From assembly GCA_018883705.1 (NCBI GenBank), contig JAHLFQ010000194.1, positions 1 to 19,047 on the forward strand: a stretch of 19,047 nucleotides of DNA. The letters are read 5' to 3'. Source of the stretch: Candidatus Cellulosilyticum pullistercoris. Lineage in GTDB: Bacteria; Bacillota; Clostridia; Lachnospirales; Cellulosilyticaceae. The notes beneath the pieces are model-generated. The model had not been told where the DNA came from. It searched no databases and was given only the letters and a program-made list of their open reading frames with translations. The position numbers and the translations under genes were made by a program. Positions 1 through 6,901 of this stretch are shown piece after piece (positions within the stretch are counted from its first letter, which is position 1; each line of letters opens with the position of its first letter).

Positions 1-226
1 CTAATAAATTTCTAGCTTCTATATGATACTTATTAAGCACTAATGCTTTATTTAAATACTTAATCGCTAATGTTAGATTCCTCGTTAATGCTGCTTCATA
101 ACCTTTATTATAATAAAAGCTACTTTTATGATCTATCTCCTGAACCCACTCTATTTTTCTTAGACATCTACTACAATATAAACTACCTTGTTCTCTATTT
201 CCACAATAAGGACATATATACGCCAT
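1..226 (-). CDS. Zinc-ribbon + TPR-like protein, partial (C-terminus outside window)
   Basis: Reading leftward from an ATG at 226, 75 codons stay open to the window edge, so only the N-terminal part is seen. It begins MAYICPYCGN and carries a zinc-ribbon pattern of two Cys-x2-Cys pairs (CPYC and CSRC). After that comes a helical stretch of TPR type (YYNKGYEAAL, AIKYLNKALVLNKY). The start is well supported: AGGAG lies 8 nt upstream, inside the last codons of the small ORF at 230-382, so the two are translationally coupled. Role: probably a scaffold or co-chaperone-like adaptor, which is inference from the zinc ribbon/TPR combination only. From general memory, TPR proteins of this look sit beside Hsp70/GrpE-like genes in clostridia. 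I cannot confirm that here because the neighbours are outside the window. Confidence 0.75.
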   Translation of the reverse strand, partial: MAYICPYCGNREQGSLYCSRCLRKIEWVQEIDHKSSFYYNKGYEAALTRNLTLAIKYLNKALVLNKYHIEARNLL

Positions 227-229
227 CTA

Positions 230-382
230 CTAGGACTCCTTATCTATCAATTTATTTTCTCCTACATAAACTTTTATAAGGTCAATGATGTCTCTCATAT
301 CCTCAGTTGCTATTTCTTCTTCAATCCCATTAATATTTAGTATCGGTTTAAACTTTTGTAATTCATCATCAAAATTAAGCAT
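230..382 (-). CDS. Small 50-residue ORF, possible tail of a decayed GrpE-like gene
   Basis: A 50-codon ORF begins MLNFDDELQKFKPIL and ends in TAG 3 nt before the ATG of the zinc-ribbon/TPR gene; it contains that gene's Shine-Dalgarno. A GGGG run 8 nt before the ATG could act as its own ribosome binding site. The same reading frame stays open for 16 more codons upstream (about 383-430), with coding-like acidic content, before a TAG. No start codon is visible in that extension. This suggests that an originally longer gene lost its 5' part. The acidic, helical composition reminds me of the N-terminal segment of GrpE-like nucleotide exchange factors found beside TPR genes in Lachnospirales, but this is a weak recollection. 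It could also be a genuine small coupled gene. Confidence 0.4.
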   Translation of the reverse strand: MLNFDDELQKFKPILNINGIEEEIATEDMRDIIDLIKVYVGENKLIDKES

Positions 383-552
383 CCATACTTCCCCTTTTTC
401 TGCATCGTCTAATTTATTATAATTTTTATACTATTATAACTTCATAGTACATCCTTATCCTTAGATTATCAATAATATTTCATATTTCTTCATTTAAATT
501 CTTCATCTTTTGCACTCACCATTTCAAAATCATAGAAAAGCATCACCATCAC
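383..552 (-). other. Probable gene remnant upstream of the small ORF
   Basis: No intact gene is present. On the minus strand, short open stretches in different frames look coding-like: one at about 552-493 reads MVMLFYDFEMVSAKDEEFK then stops, and another continues into the frame of the ORF at 230-382. They are separated by several stop codons and frame changes. This fits a decaying gene better than a promoter region, but random AT-rich sequence cannot be excluded. Confidence 0.25.
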
Positions 553-581
553 TTGACAGTCTTAGGAAAAGTCTGTAGGCT
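553..581 (+). promoter_or_regulatory. Candidate promoter of the ArsR-family gene
   Basis: A perfect -35 hexamer TTGACA lies at 553-558. The -10 is less clear: TAGGCT at 576-581 has the best spacing (17 bp) but a poor match, and TAATAT follows at 581-586. The TTG of this -35 box could be read as a start codon in frame with the regulator, which explains a spurious longer ORF. The segment also contains AGTCT twice (559-573), and ACAG and CTGT facing each other across it, which may be part of an operator. Confidence 0.5.
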
Positions 582-608
582 AATATTTAAAACATACTAT
601 TATGATGA

Positions 609-623
609 TGTGTCCTTCACACA
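609..623 (+). repeat. Inverted repeat in the ArsR leader
   Basis: TGTGT and ACACA form perfect 5-bp arms around CCTTC, 17 nt before the regulator's ATG and just ahead of its ribosome binding site. It may be an operator half or a small hairpin. It is short enough to be chance. Confidence 0.3.
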
Positions 624-639
624 AAAAAGAGGTGCTTAT

Positions 640-996
640 ATGTCACGAAAAGAAGATATATGCTCTTGTACAATCATCCATGAGGACCTTGTACAAGCAG
701 CTTCAAGTCAAATGCTCCCCCCTGAAATTATTAATAAACTATCTGAGCTTTTTAAAATTTTCGGAGATCCTACTCGTATTAAACTGCTACACGCTTTAAA
801 GTGTTCTGAAATGTGCGTATGCGATTTAGCAGCTTGTCTTGGAATGACGCATTCAGCCATTTCACATCAACTTCGTGTATTAAAAGCATATAATCTTGTT
901 AAATCACGTAAACAAGGAAAAGTTGTTTATTATACTTTAGCAGACTCACATGTAACTGCTATCCTTAATACAGGACTTGAGCATATAAATGAATAA
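640..996 (+). CDS. ArsR/SmtB-family Zn/Cd-sensing repressor
   Basis: A 118-residue winged-helix repressor; proteins of this family leave DNA when metal binds. The start is the ATG at 640, preceded by GAGGTG at 7 nt. A longer reading from TTG at 553 is unlikely, because that TTG is the -35 box. Ligands of both classical sites are visible. The alpha5 site at the dimer interface is D102-x-H104 with H115-x2-E118, exactly the SmtB spacing. The alpha3N site is C59-x-C61-D62 within MCVCD, with N-terminal C8, C10 and H14 as in CadC/ZiaR. The DNA-recognition helix is about residues 67-85 (GMTHSAISHQLRVLK). Family knowledge therefore predicts Zn, Cd or Pb sensing and control of a P-type ATPase or other efflux gene. 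No such gene is adjacent, so it probably acts in trans or on itself. Confidence 0.93.
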   Translation: MSRKEDICSCTIIHEDLVQAASSQMLPPEIINKLSELFKIFGDPTRIKLLHALKCSEMCVCDLAACLGMTHSAISHQLRVLKAYNLVKSRKQGKVVYYTLADSHVTAILNTGLEHINE

Positions 997-1001
997 AAAT
1001 A

Positions 1002-1039
1002 AGGTTGTCCTTTAAGTAACATGACCTAAAGGACAACCT
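1002..1039. terminator. Shared hairpin terminator between convergent genes
   Basis: A perfect 13-bp stem, AGGTTGTCCTTTA (1002-1014) with its complement (1027-1039), and a 12-nt loop lie between the convergent regulator and TPR genes. Only the minus-strand side is followed by a T-rich run (TTATTTTTATT), so it mainly terminates the TPR gene. For the plus strand it may act as a weak or 3'-protecting hairpin. Confidence 0.75.
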
Positions 1040-1050
1040 ACATCAATACC

Positions 1051-2034
1051 CTATTTAATATATTGATTAATCATTTCGATTATCTTATTATCTGGCTCTA
1101 ACTTATATGCCTTTTTGACGTCTTTTTTAGCAAGTTCTTCCTCACCTATTAGATAGTAAACGGTTCCCCTTTCTGCTAAAGCATTTGAGTCTGTTTTTCT
1201 CTGTGCTAAGTAAGTATTATAGTACTCCAAGCTTGTCTCATAATTCCCTAATAAGCCATTTAGGAGTCCCATGCAGTAAGTAGCTCCTATATTATCTGGC
1301 TCTAACACTAAAACTTTCTTATAAATTTCTAAGGCTTCATTGTACATCTTCAAACTTAGAAAGATACTTCCTTTACATTCATATCCTAATGCAAGCTCTG
1401 GCTCTACTGCAATCGCCTTATTAAAACAACGTACAGCTTTACCGTATAAGTCTTTAGCTAAAAATTCATCTGCTTTCGCAAAATACATTTCATACTCAGG
1501 AAAGTTTAAAATAGATTGACCTTCTATATCTTTTTGTTTAAATATAAAGTTCATTTGATCATCTTGATAATTATGTATGTACATAGCGATATCACGTAAA
1601 ATATGCTCATCTTTTTCAAAGAAAATGCCTTCCTCCATAGGCTTTGCATCTAATAATCTAAGCTCTACTGGCAGAAGTACCGCATAACTTGCTGGAGCCT
1701 TTATACTATACTTAAAAACTGGTCTTTCACTATCTAAACTCAGACTTTCTTGTAGCTCCCTATAGATAGTAGCTTTCTTATACCACCCTATTACTTTATT
1801 CTCATCTTTTCTATTTTTAGCGGTGAAAACAACTGTAACATCTTCAGCCATTTCATCTTGCTCAGTCATTCCCTCTATCTCTTCAATATGAATCTTATCT
1901 AATCCTTCACCATATCCGTAGTAAAATCCATTTACATATTGAAAGTTATAACCACAGCTAGGTACAAGTTTCTCTTCATCACCTTCTCCTGCATAATACT
2001 TCATCCAAGGCACGTTAATAAATACGATCTTCAT
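1051..2034 (-). CDS. TPR protein with an unrecognised N-terminal domain
   Basis: 327 residues. I choose the ATG at 2034 (MKIVFINVPW) because GGGAG precedes it by 7 nt; an in-frame ATG at 2064 with AGGA at 8 nt would add ten residues and is possible. Residues 1 to about 175 form an alpha/beta region with the signatures INVPWMKYY, GYNF and VIGWYKKATIYR. I recall similar N-termini in other clostridial proteins but do not know a function. Residues of about 185-327 are TPR repeats (for example AVRCFNKAIAVEPELALGY, ALEIYKKVLVLEPDN and AKKDVKKAYKLEPDN), a protein-interaction scaffold. No signal peptide or membrane segment, so it is cytoplasmic. It stands alone: the upstream transporter gene ends 100 nt away with an inverted repeat between them. 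Confidence 0.85.
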   Translation of the reverse strand: MKIVFINVPWMKYYAGEGDEEKLVPSCGYNFQYVNGFYYGYGEGLDKIHIEEIEGMTEQDEMAEDVTVVFTAKNRKDENKVIGWYKKATIYRELQESLSLDSERPVFKYSIKAPASYAVLLPVELRLLDAKPMEEGIFFEKDEHILRDIAMYIHNYQDDQMNFIFKQKDIEGQSILNFPEYEMYFAKADEFLAKDLYGKAVRCFNKAIAVEPELALGYECKGSIFLSLKMYNEALEIYKKVLVLEPDNIGATYCMGLLNGLLGNYETSLEYYNTYLAQRKTDSNALAERGTVYYLIGEEELAKKDVKKAYKLEPDNKIIEMINQYIK

Positions 2035-2077
2035 GTTCTTTCTCCCTGCTTTAAATTTAATCATTCCTATGTTCCTA

Positions 2078-2106
2078 GTTTAGCATATTCTCTTTAAATG
2101 CTAAAC
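2078..2106. repeat. 9-bp inverted repeat upstream of the TPR gene
   Basis: GTTTAGCAT (2078-2086) and ATGCTAAAC (2098-2106) are perfect arms around an 11-nt spacer. It lies between the end of the transporter and the start of the TPR gene, both on the minus strand. No T run follows on the minus strand, so it is a poor intrinsic terminator. An operator for the TPR gene or an mRNA hairpin is more likely. Confidence 0.5.
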
Positions 2107-2134
2107 CAAAATATTGCATTTGTTGTCCACTCTT

Positions 2135-3271
2135 TTATCCAATAAACCAGAGTAGTATCCCCATTATAGGAATAAATATCAACAGTCCTATGACATTGTA
2201 AACTGTAAATAATCTAAAATAAGCTTTCTGTTCTTCTTTATGAGCCTCTACATAAAGCCTGTATGAAATCAGACTAGCCATAGAAGCAATAAGCGTTCCC
2301 ATACCTCCTACATTAACACCAATTAAAAGTTCTTGCCAATTCCCCGTAAAGGGTGCAAGTAGCATAGCTGCTGGTACATTACTAATGATTTGACTTAACA
2401 GTACGCTTCCTAGATAGGTTACGCCTTGATGGTTTAGAATATTTCCTAGATAGAGCTTGATTTGTGGGATAGCTGCTAAATTACCTACAAAAATAAAAAA
2501 GCCAATAAAGGTAATGAGTAGTGTATAATCCACTTTTCTAAAAAGTGCTCTATTGGTAACGACTGTATATAGAATAACCATTATAAATACTACTTTATAA
2601 TTAATCATTTGAACAACCGAAGCAATGACTAGAATAAATAGAATGGTAAATCCTAATACTTTTCCTTTATGTTGTATCGTCGGACATACCATTTGATAGT
2701 TCATTTCTTGTTGTGGTTCCTTATGTAAAAGAATAGCAAAAAAGAAACATGCTATTACAGCCATTAGTAGTGTTAATTTTAAAAAATTTAAAAGGCCCAT
2801 TTCAAAGTATGTATAAATAAACAAATTCTGCGGATTACCCATAGGTGTTAAAGTACTGCCTAAATTAGCTGCTAAGGTTTGAAAGACAACCCATTTCATC
2901 ACATTCTTATTTAGTTTGTCCCCTATAATAAGTGTTAGGGGTACAAAAGTAATCAGAGCCACATCATTTGTCATAAACATAGAAGCTACAAAAGTTAACC
3001 CTACTAAAAAGTAACTTGTTTGCCTAATCGTATGAGACCTGTTTAAAAGCAAACTTGCAAAATAATCTAGAACCTTATAATGCTTAAAAGCAGCAATGAT
3101 AAGCATTAAATTAAATAGCAAAACAAGAACTTTAATATCTATATAGGAAGCCTTAGGCAATTGATAAAAACTTGATACAATAGCAAGGCCAATGGCTATT
3201 ACTAGAACACACTCTCTTTTGATCCAATCTTTTATGTTGTATAGCATCTGTCTACAGGATGTATCTATCAT
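2135..3271 (-). CDS. Ion transporter superfamily permease (ArsB/NhaD/citrate-transporter-like)
   Basis: A 378-residue integral membrane protein with roughly ten hydrophobic segments. Two motifs place it in the ArsB/NhaD/SLC13-like ion transporter fold: SMFMTNDVALITFVPL (about residues 96-111), typical of the first substrate/ion-binding hairpin, and NLGSTLTPMGNPQNLF (about 136-151), typical of the citrate-transporter domain. A second Asn-Val-Pro motif (SNVPAAMLLAPF, about 292-303) marks the symmetric second hairpin. The substrate cannot be read from the sequence; dicarboxylate, arsenite, or Na+/H+ exchange are all within the fold. The start is preceded by GGGAG at 5 nt. It is slightly shorter than the usual 400-450 residues. 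A monocistronic unit is likely, with a -10 TATAAT box at 3327-3332. Confidence 0.85.
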   Translation of the reverse strand: MIDTSCRQMLYNIKDWIKRECVLVIAIGLAIVSSFYQLPKASYIDIKVLVLLFNLMLIIAAFKHYKVLDYFASLLLNRSHTIRQTSYFLVGLTFVASMFMTNDVALITFVPLTLIIGDKLNKNVMKWVVFQTLAANLGSTLTPMGNPQNLFIYTYFEMGLLNFLKLTLLMAVIACFFFAILLHKEPQQEMNYQMVCPTIQHKGKVLGFTILFILVIASVVQMINYKVVFIMVILYTVVTNRALFRKVDYTLLITFIGFFIFVGNLAAIPQIKLYLGNILNHQGVTYLGSVLLSQIISNVPAAMLLAPFTGNWQELLIGVNVGGMGTLIASMASLISYRLYVEAHKEEQKAYFRLFTVYNVIGLLIFIPIMGILLWFIG

Positions 3272-3326
3272 TTCTTCTCCCTCTCTTTTTTCTAAGTTCT
3301 CTCATATCTGTTTTTATACCTCATAT

Positions 3327-3332
3327 ATTATA
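3327..3332 (-). promoter_or_regulatory. -10 box of the permease promoter
   Basis: A perfect TATAAT on the minus strand, 55 nt upstream of the permease start. The expected -35 position is a poor match, so the promoter may be weak or activator-dependent. Confidence 0.4.
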
Positions 3333-3625
3333 CACTTCTATTCGTGATATTGAGAATATTTATTCTTCAAATTCTATCATATACTTGAAAGGTGATTTAA
3401 TCCCCTTACTTGGTAAGTTATAAACTTATATCAAAATAAACAATCTCATAAAATAGCTTATTTTTACTTATAAAAAATACAATTATTGTCATATTTGCTT
3501 AATAATTCTACACAATGACTCATTGCTTTAAATAACTCTTCTATAATTCAACAAAAAAATAACTTTATTTACCTGTATTTTATGTTATTGGTAGAATTTT
3601 TTAATTTTAACATTATTAATTTTCT

Positions 3626-3655
3626 GTTTATTTTTTATCAAAATAACGATATAAT
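3626..3655 (+). promoter_or_regulatory. Candidate aldolase promoter
   Basis: A perfect -10 TATAAT lies at 3650-3655, 71 nt before the start codon. The -35 region around 3626-3632 (GTTTATT) is a weak match. The very AT-rich upstream DNA could serve as an UP element, which would fit a highly expressed gene. Confidence 0.45.
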
Positions 3656-3726
3656 AAGAGATAGCAAGAGAAATAATATATCGATTATTATTTTCTTCAA
3701 AACAAATACAAAATGGAGGTTTTAAT

Positions 3727-4590
3727 ATGTTAGTTTCAGCTAAAGACATGTTAAACAAAGCTAGAGAAGGAAAATATGCTGTTGGTCAATTTAACATCAA
3801 CAACCTTGAATGGACAAAAGCTATTCTACTTACTGCACAAGAAAATAATTCACCAGTTATCTTAGGTGTATCTGAAGGTGCCGGTAAATATATGGGTGGC
3901 TACAAAACAATCGTTGGTATGGTAAACGGTATGTTAGAAGAGTTAAATATTACTGTACCAGTAGCACTTCACTTAGATCACGGTTCATATGAAGGGGCTT
4001 TAAAATGTATTGAAGCTGGTTTCTCATCTGTTATGTTCGATGGTTCTCACTATCCAATCGAAGAAAACATTGCTAAAACAACTGAACTTGTAAAAATCAC
4101 ATCTGAAAAAGGCCTTTCTTTAGAAGCAGAAGTTGGTTCAATCGGTGGTGAAGAAGACGGTGTTGTTGGTGCTGGTGAAATCGCTGATGCAAATGAATGT
4201 AAAACAATTGCTGACCTTGGTGTAACAATGCTTGCAGCTGGTATTGGTAACATTCACGGACAATATCCTGAAAACTGGAAAGGTTTAGCATTCGATGCTC
4301 TTGAAAGAATCAACGAAGCTACAGGAACAACTCCTCTTGTTCTTCATGGTGGTACTGGTATTCCAGAAGAAATGATCAAAAAAGCGATTTCTTTAGGTGT
4401 TGCTAAAATTAACGTTAACACAGAATGCCAATTAGCATTTGCTAAAGCTACACGTGAATATGTTGAAGCTGGTAAAGACCTTCAAGGTAAAGGTTTCGAC
4501 CCACGTAAATTATTAGCTCCAGGTGTTGAAGCTATTAAAGCTACAGTTAAAGAAAAAATGGAATTATTCGGTTCTATCAATCAAGCTTAA
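3727..4590 (+). CDS. fba: Class II fructose-1,6-bisphosphate aldolase
   Basis: A 287-residue TIM-barrel metalloenzyme that reversibly cleaves fructose-1,6-bisphosphate to glyceraldehyde-3-phosphate and dihydroxyacetone phosphate in cytoplasmic glycolysis and gluconeogenesis. Visible motifs: HLDHGS with catalytic D84 and zinc ligand H85; AEVGSIGGEEDG (about 134-145); zinc ligands H177 (GNIHG) and H207 (LHGGTG); phosphate loop KINVNTE (227-233). Length and the C-terminal FGSINQA agree closely with the Bacillus FbaA type. The start is fixed by GGAGG at 7 nt. Codon use is strongly biased (GGT, GCT, GAA, AAA), which suggests high expression. A monocistronic unit with a strong terminator. Confidence 0.97.
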   Translation: MLVSAKDMLNKAREGKYAVGQFNINNLEWTKAILLTAQENNSPVILGVSEGAGKYMGGYKTIVGMVNGMLEELNITVPVALHLDHGSYEGALKCIEAGFSSVMFDGSHYPIEENIAKTTELVKITSEKGLSLEAEVGSIGGEEDGVVGAGEIADANECKTIADLGVTMLAAGIGNIHGQYPENWKGLAFDALERINEATGTTPLVLHGGTGIPEEMIKKAISLGVAKINVNTECQLAFAKATREYVEAGKDLQGKGFDPRKLLAPGVEAIKATVKEKMELFGSINQA

Positions 4591-4601
4591 TTTCTAATTT
4601 T

Positions 4602-4636
4602 ACAAGCCAACATAAAATCATGTTGGCTTGTTTTTT
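4602..4636 (+). terminator. Aldolase intrinsic terminator
   Basis: A 12-bp perfect stem, ACAAGCCAACAT (4602-4613) with its complement at 4620-4631, a 6-nt loop, and a run of six T from 4631. It starts 11 nt after the stop codon. Confidence 0.93.
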
Positions 4637-4828
4637 ACTTTCCTATTTACTTTCTTATCTTATTTTCTATTTCATCATTTCTAATCTAATTAAATGCTCT
4701 TTGATTTTGATCTTTTTATTTTGTAATGATATTGCTTTTATTTGTCTATACTAATATTACTTTTTTCTACAATTTAATTAAATTTATATGAAAAAACTAC
4801 CAGAATAAAAAAAATCATATTACACATA

Positions 4829-4858
4829 TTAATAACATAGTAACCGCAAAACATTCCA
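4829..4858 (+). promoter_or_regulatory. Candidate sigma-G-type (forespore) promoter for the SASP gene
   Basis: TTAATA at 4829-4834 and CATTCCA at 4852-4858 are 17 bp apart. They resemble the sigma-G pattern (about TGAATA, 17-18 bp, CATACTA), matching 5 of 6 and 5 of 7. SASP genes are sigma-G-dependent in known spore formers. The match is imperfect and the region is AT-rich. Confidence 0.35.
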
Positions 4859-4926
4859 CCTGATAAAAGGCATTGAATATTTTGTGGCTACTAAAAAAAT
4901 TAAATTCCTAATAGGGGGCAATTATT

Positions 4927-5091
4927 ATGGCAAACAAACAAGCTTTTGAAACTATGAAATATGAAGTTGCTAAAGAAGTTGGAGTACCTTTAAAACAAGG
5001 TTACAACGGAGATCTTACAGCTAGAGAAGCTGGAAAAATCGGTGGAACAATCGTACAAAAAGTATTTGAAAGCTACAAAGCGTCAAAATAG
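4927..5091 (+). CDS. Alpha/beta-type small acid-soluble spore protein
   Basis: A 54-residue protein beginning MANKQAFETMKYEVAKEV. It coats and protects DNA in the dormant spore and is degraded on germination. Family marks: MKYEVAKEVGVPL (10-22), which holds the region where the germination protease Gpr cuts (after Glu in KYE-V-A), and GYNGDLTAREAGKIGG (25-40), the conserved second motif. It is shorter than the usual 60-72 residues, missing mainly N-terminal residues. The start has AGGGGG 8-9 nt upstream. It is a single-gene unit with its own terminator. It shows that the host makes endospores. Confidence 0.93.
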   Translation: MANKQAFETMKYEVAKEVGVPLKQGYNGDLTAREAGKIGGTIVQKVFESYKASK

Positions 5092-5099
5092 TTGAAAAC

Positions 5100-5139
5100 A
5101 AAAAGAATCCTAAGAGCATATGCTCTTAGGATTCTTTTT
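5100..5139. terminator. Perfect palindromic bidirectional terminator
   Basis: A 40-nt perfect palindrome centred between 5119 and 5120, with GC-rich inner arms (AATCCTAAGAGC) and A/T outer arms that give a T run on each strand. It lies between the stops of the SASP gene and of the convergent oppA gene, and can terminate both. Confidence 0.93.
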
Positions 5140-5150
5140 TTACATTAATT

Positions 5151-6836
5151 CTATTCTTCAACTACAACCATTTTTGCGTCACCAAGCCAGAGTTTACTAA
5201 TAGAATTCACTTGCCATCCTTCTACTGTATCTTGAACCATAATTGGATAAGAATAGTAGTAGATTGGAATAATAGGCATATCTTCCATTAAAATATCATG
5301 TGCTTTATATAAGTGTTCCATACGTTCAGCTCCTGTTGTTACTCTAGAAGCTGCCATTTCAGCATCAAATGCTTCATTGCTGTAACGACCAATGTTTTGA
5401 CCATTATTTGATTCAAAGATTTCAAGCATTGTTTGTGGATCATTGTAATCCCCAATCCATCCACGTCTTGCAATACTATCAAATTTATTTTGATTTGTTG
5501 TTTCTTGGAATACAGCCCATTCTTGGTTTGTTAATTTAACATTGATACCTAAGTTTTGTTTCCACATTTCTTGAAGTGCTTCTGCAATCTTCTTATGGCT
5601 TTCACTTGTGTTGTAAAGGATTTCGATTTCTGGAAGACCCACTCCATCTGGATAACCAGCTTCTGCAAGAAGTGCTTTAGCAGCTTCTACATCACCTTTT
5701 GCTGGAATACCATAATCCCCTGCTGTTTCAGTAAATGAGTTACCTTCTTCATCAGTAATACCTTCTGGCATGAAACCAGCTGCTACAATTTGTCCACTTC
5801 TTGTTACATCATTAACAATTTGTTCACGATTAATTGCAAGGTTAAGAGCTTTACGTACACGAACATCTTGAAGTGCTTCATTATTCATATTGAAAGCATA
5901 GTAGTATGTTCCGATTTTAGGAAGTATATAGAATGTTGGATCTTCAGCAATAAGTTTTGGCATTTCATCTGCTGGAATAAACTCATTAATATCTAATTCA
6001 CCAGCAGTATATTTTGTATGAGCTGTTGATTCGTCAGCAATCATATAACATACGATTTTATCAAGTGTTACATTTTCTGCATTCCAGTAGTTTTCATTTT
6101 TAACAAGTACGATTTGATCACCCATTTTGTACTCTGCTAATTTGAAAGGACCGTTACTAATTGCTTTAGCTGGGTCTTTTGCCCATACCCCTTCACTATC
6201 CACTACATCAGCTCTTACTGGCATCATAGTAGAAAATCCACAAAGTTGTAAGAAGTATTCTGTAGGTGCTGATAAAGTAACTTGAAGTGTTTTTTCATCT
6301 AATGCTTTAACACCAAGTTCGTCAACTGACATTTCTCCTTTACCAATTGCAGATGCATTTAAGATATTAGCTGATTCAAAAATATACATATATTCAGAAG
6401 CTGTTGCAGGATCTGCTCCACGTTTCCATGCAAATTCAAAATCACCAGCAGTTACAGGTTGTCCATCTGACCATTTTGCATCTCTTAATGTAAAGGTATA
6501 TACAAGGCCATCTTCTGAAACTGTATAGCTTTCTGCCATAGCTGGAACTATTTCTCCATCTACTTCTCTCATTAATCCTTCATATGTGTTATTGATGATA
6601 TGACTACCATCAGTAGCAGCATTAAGTTGTGGATCAAGTGTAAGTGGATCTGCTCCTAAGTTAAATTTTAGAGTTTGATCTGCTGCAAGTGTAAATCCAA
6701 GTTCTGAGCTTCCTGATGAACCTTCAGTAGATGCTTGAGTGTTATTACCACTTGTTGACTTTCCTGATGAACATGCAGTTAAACTCATGCTACATACCAT
6801 AAGCATTGCGAGGGTACTAAGTAGTTTTTTTCTCAT
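5151..6836 (-). CDS. oppA: Oligopeptide-binding lipoprotein of the ABC importer
   Basis: A 561-residue family 5 solute-binding protein that captures peptides outside the membrane and delivers them to the OppBC channel. Residues 1-22 are a lipoprotein signal peptide ending in the lipobox LTAC (19-22), so C22 is the lipidated anchor. A Ser/Gly/Thr-rich linker follows to about residue 47. Family signatures: GADPLTLDPQLNAATD (56-71), the domain around YTFTLRDAKWSDGQPVTAGDF, and VRVRKALNLAINREQIV. The start has GGAGG at 9 nt. It is the last gene of the opp unit, after oppF and a hairpin. OppA-type (long peptides) fits its length, but dipeptide- or signal-peptide-binding relatives look the same at this level. 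Confidence 0.93.
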   Translation of the reverse strand: MRKKLLSTLAMLMVCSMSLTACSSGKSTSGNNTQASTEGSSGSSELGFTLAADQTLKFNLGADPLTLDPQLNAATDGSHIINNTYEGLMREVDGEIVPAMAESYTVSEDGLVYTFTLRDAKWSDGQPVTAGDFEFAWKRGADPATASEYMYIFESANILNASAIGKGEMSVDELGVKALDEKTLQVTLSAPTEYFLQLCGFSTMMPVRADVVDSEGVWAKDPAKAISNGPFKLAEYKMGDQIVLVKNENYWNAENVTLDKIVCYMIADESTAHTKYTAGELDINEFIPADEMPKLIAEDPTFYILPKIGTYYYAFNMNNEALQDVRVRKALNLAINREQIVNDVTRSGQIVAAGFMPEGITDEEGNSFTETAGDYGIPAKGDVEAAKALLAEAGYPDGVGLPEIEILYNTSESHKKIAEALQEMWKQNLGINVKLTNQEWAVFQETTNQNKFDSIARRGWIGDYNDPQTMLEIFESNNGQNIGRYSNEAFDAEMAASRVTTGAERMEHLYKAHDILMEDMPIIPIYYYSYPIMVQDTVEGWQVNSISKLWLGDAKMVVVEE

Positions 6837-6864
6837 GTTATTATTCCTCCATATCTTTTTTTAT

Positions 6865-6891
6865 AAAAAGTCCATAAAATATGGACTTTTT
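6865..6891 (-). terminator. Intercistronic hairpin between oppF and oppA
   Basis: A 12-bp stem, AAAAAGTCCATA (6865-6876) with its complement at 6880-6891, around a 3-nt loop. On the minus strand the stem ends in TTTTT, giving terminator-like architecture. It lies 11 nt after the oppF stop and 28 nt before the oppA start, too close for a separate oppA promoter between them. It probably gives partial termination or protects a processed oppA message. Confidence 0.65.
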
Positions 6892-6901
6892 TACCGAATT
6901 A

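Larger units (their letters stand above)
3272..3726. other. 455-bp AT-rich intergenic region between divergent genes
   Basis: No gene is seen on either strand. It holds the start signals of the minus-strand permease on the left (-10 at 3327-3332) and of the plus-strand aldolase on the right (-10 at 3650-3655). The middle (about 3360-3620) is very AT-rich with short inverted repeats (for example AAGTT/AACTT near 3416-3428), none convincing as a riboswitch or binding site. Confidence 0.6.

Noticed and set aside
70..279. Plus-strand ORF of 69 codons
   Set aside because: It lies antisense to the zinc-ribbon/TPR gene, which has a start site, motifs and coupling; the plus-strand product has low-complexity composition and no site.
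230..382. Toxin-antitoxin pair with the zinc-ribbon gene
   Set aside because: The second gene has zinc-ribbon and TPR features and runs beyond the window; neither product resembles a known toxin or antitoxin.
553..639. Extended ArsR reading from a TTG start
   Set aside because: The TTG is the -35 box TTGACA, there is no ribosome site before it, and the ATG at 640 has GAGGTG at a good distance.
3360..3620. Riboswitch or small RNA before the aldolase
   Set aside because: Only short AT-rich repeats are present, with no conserved aptamer core or terminator/antiterminator pair.
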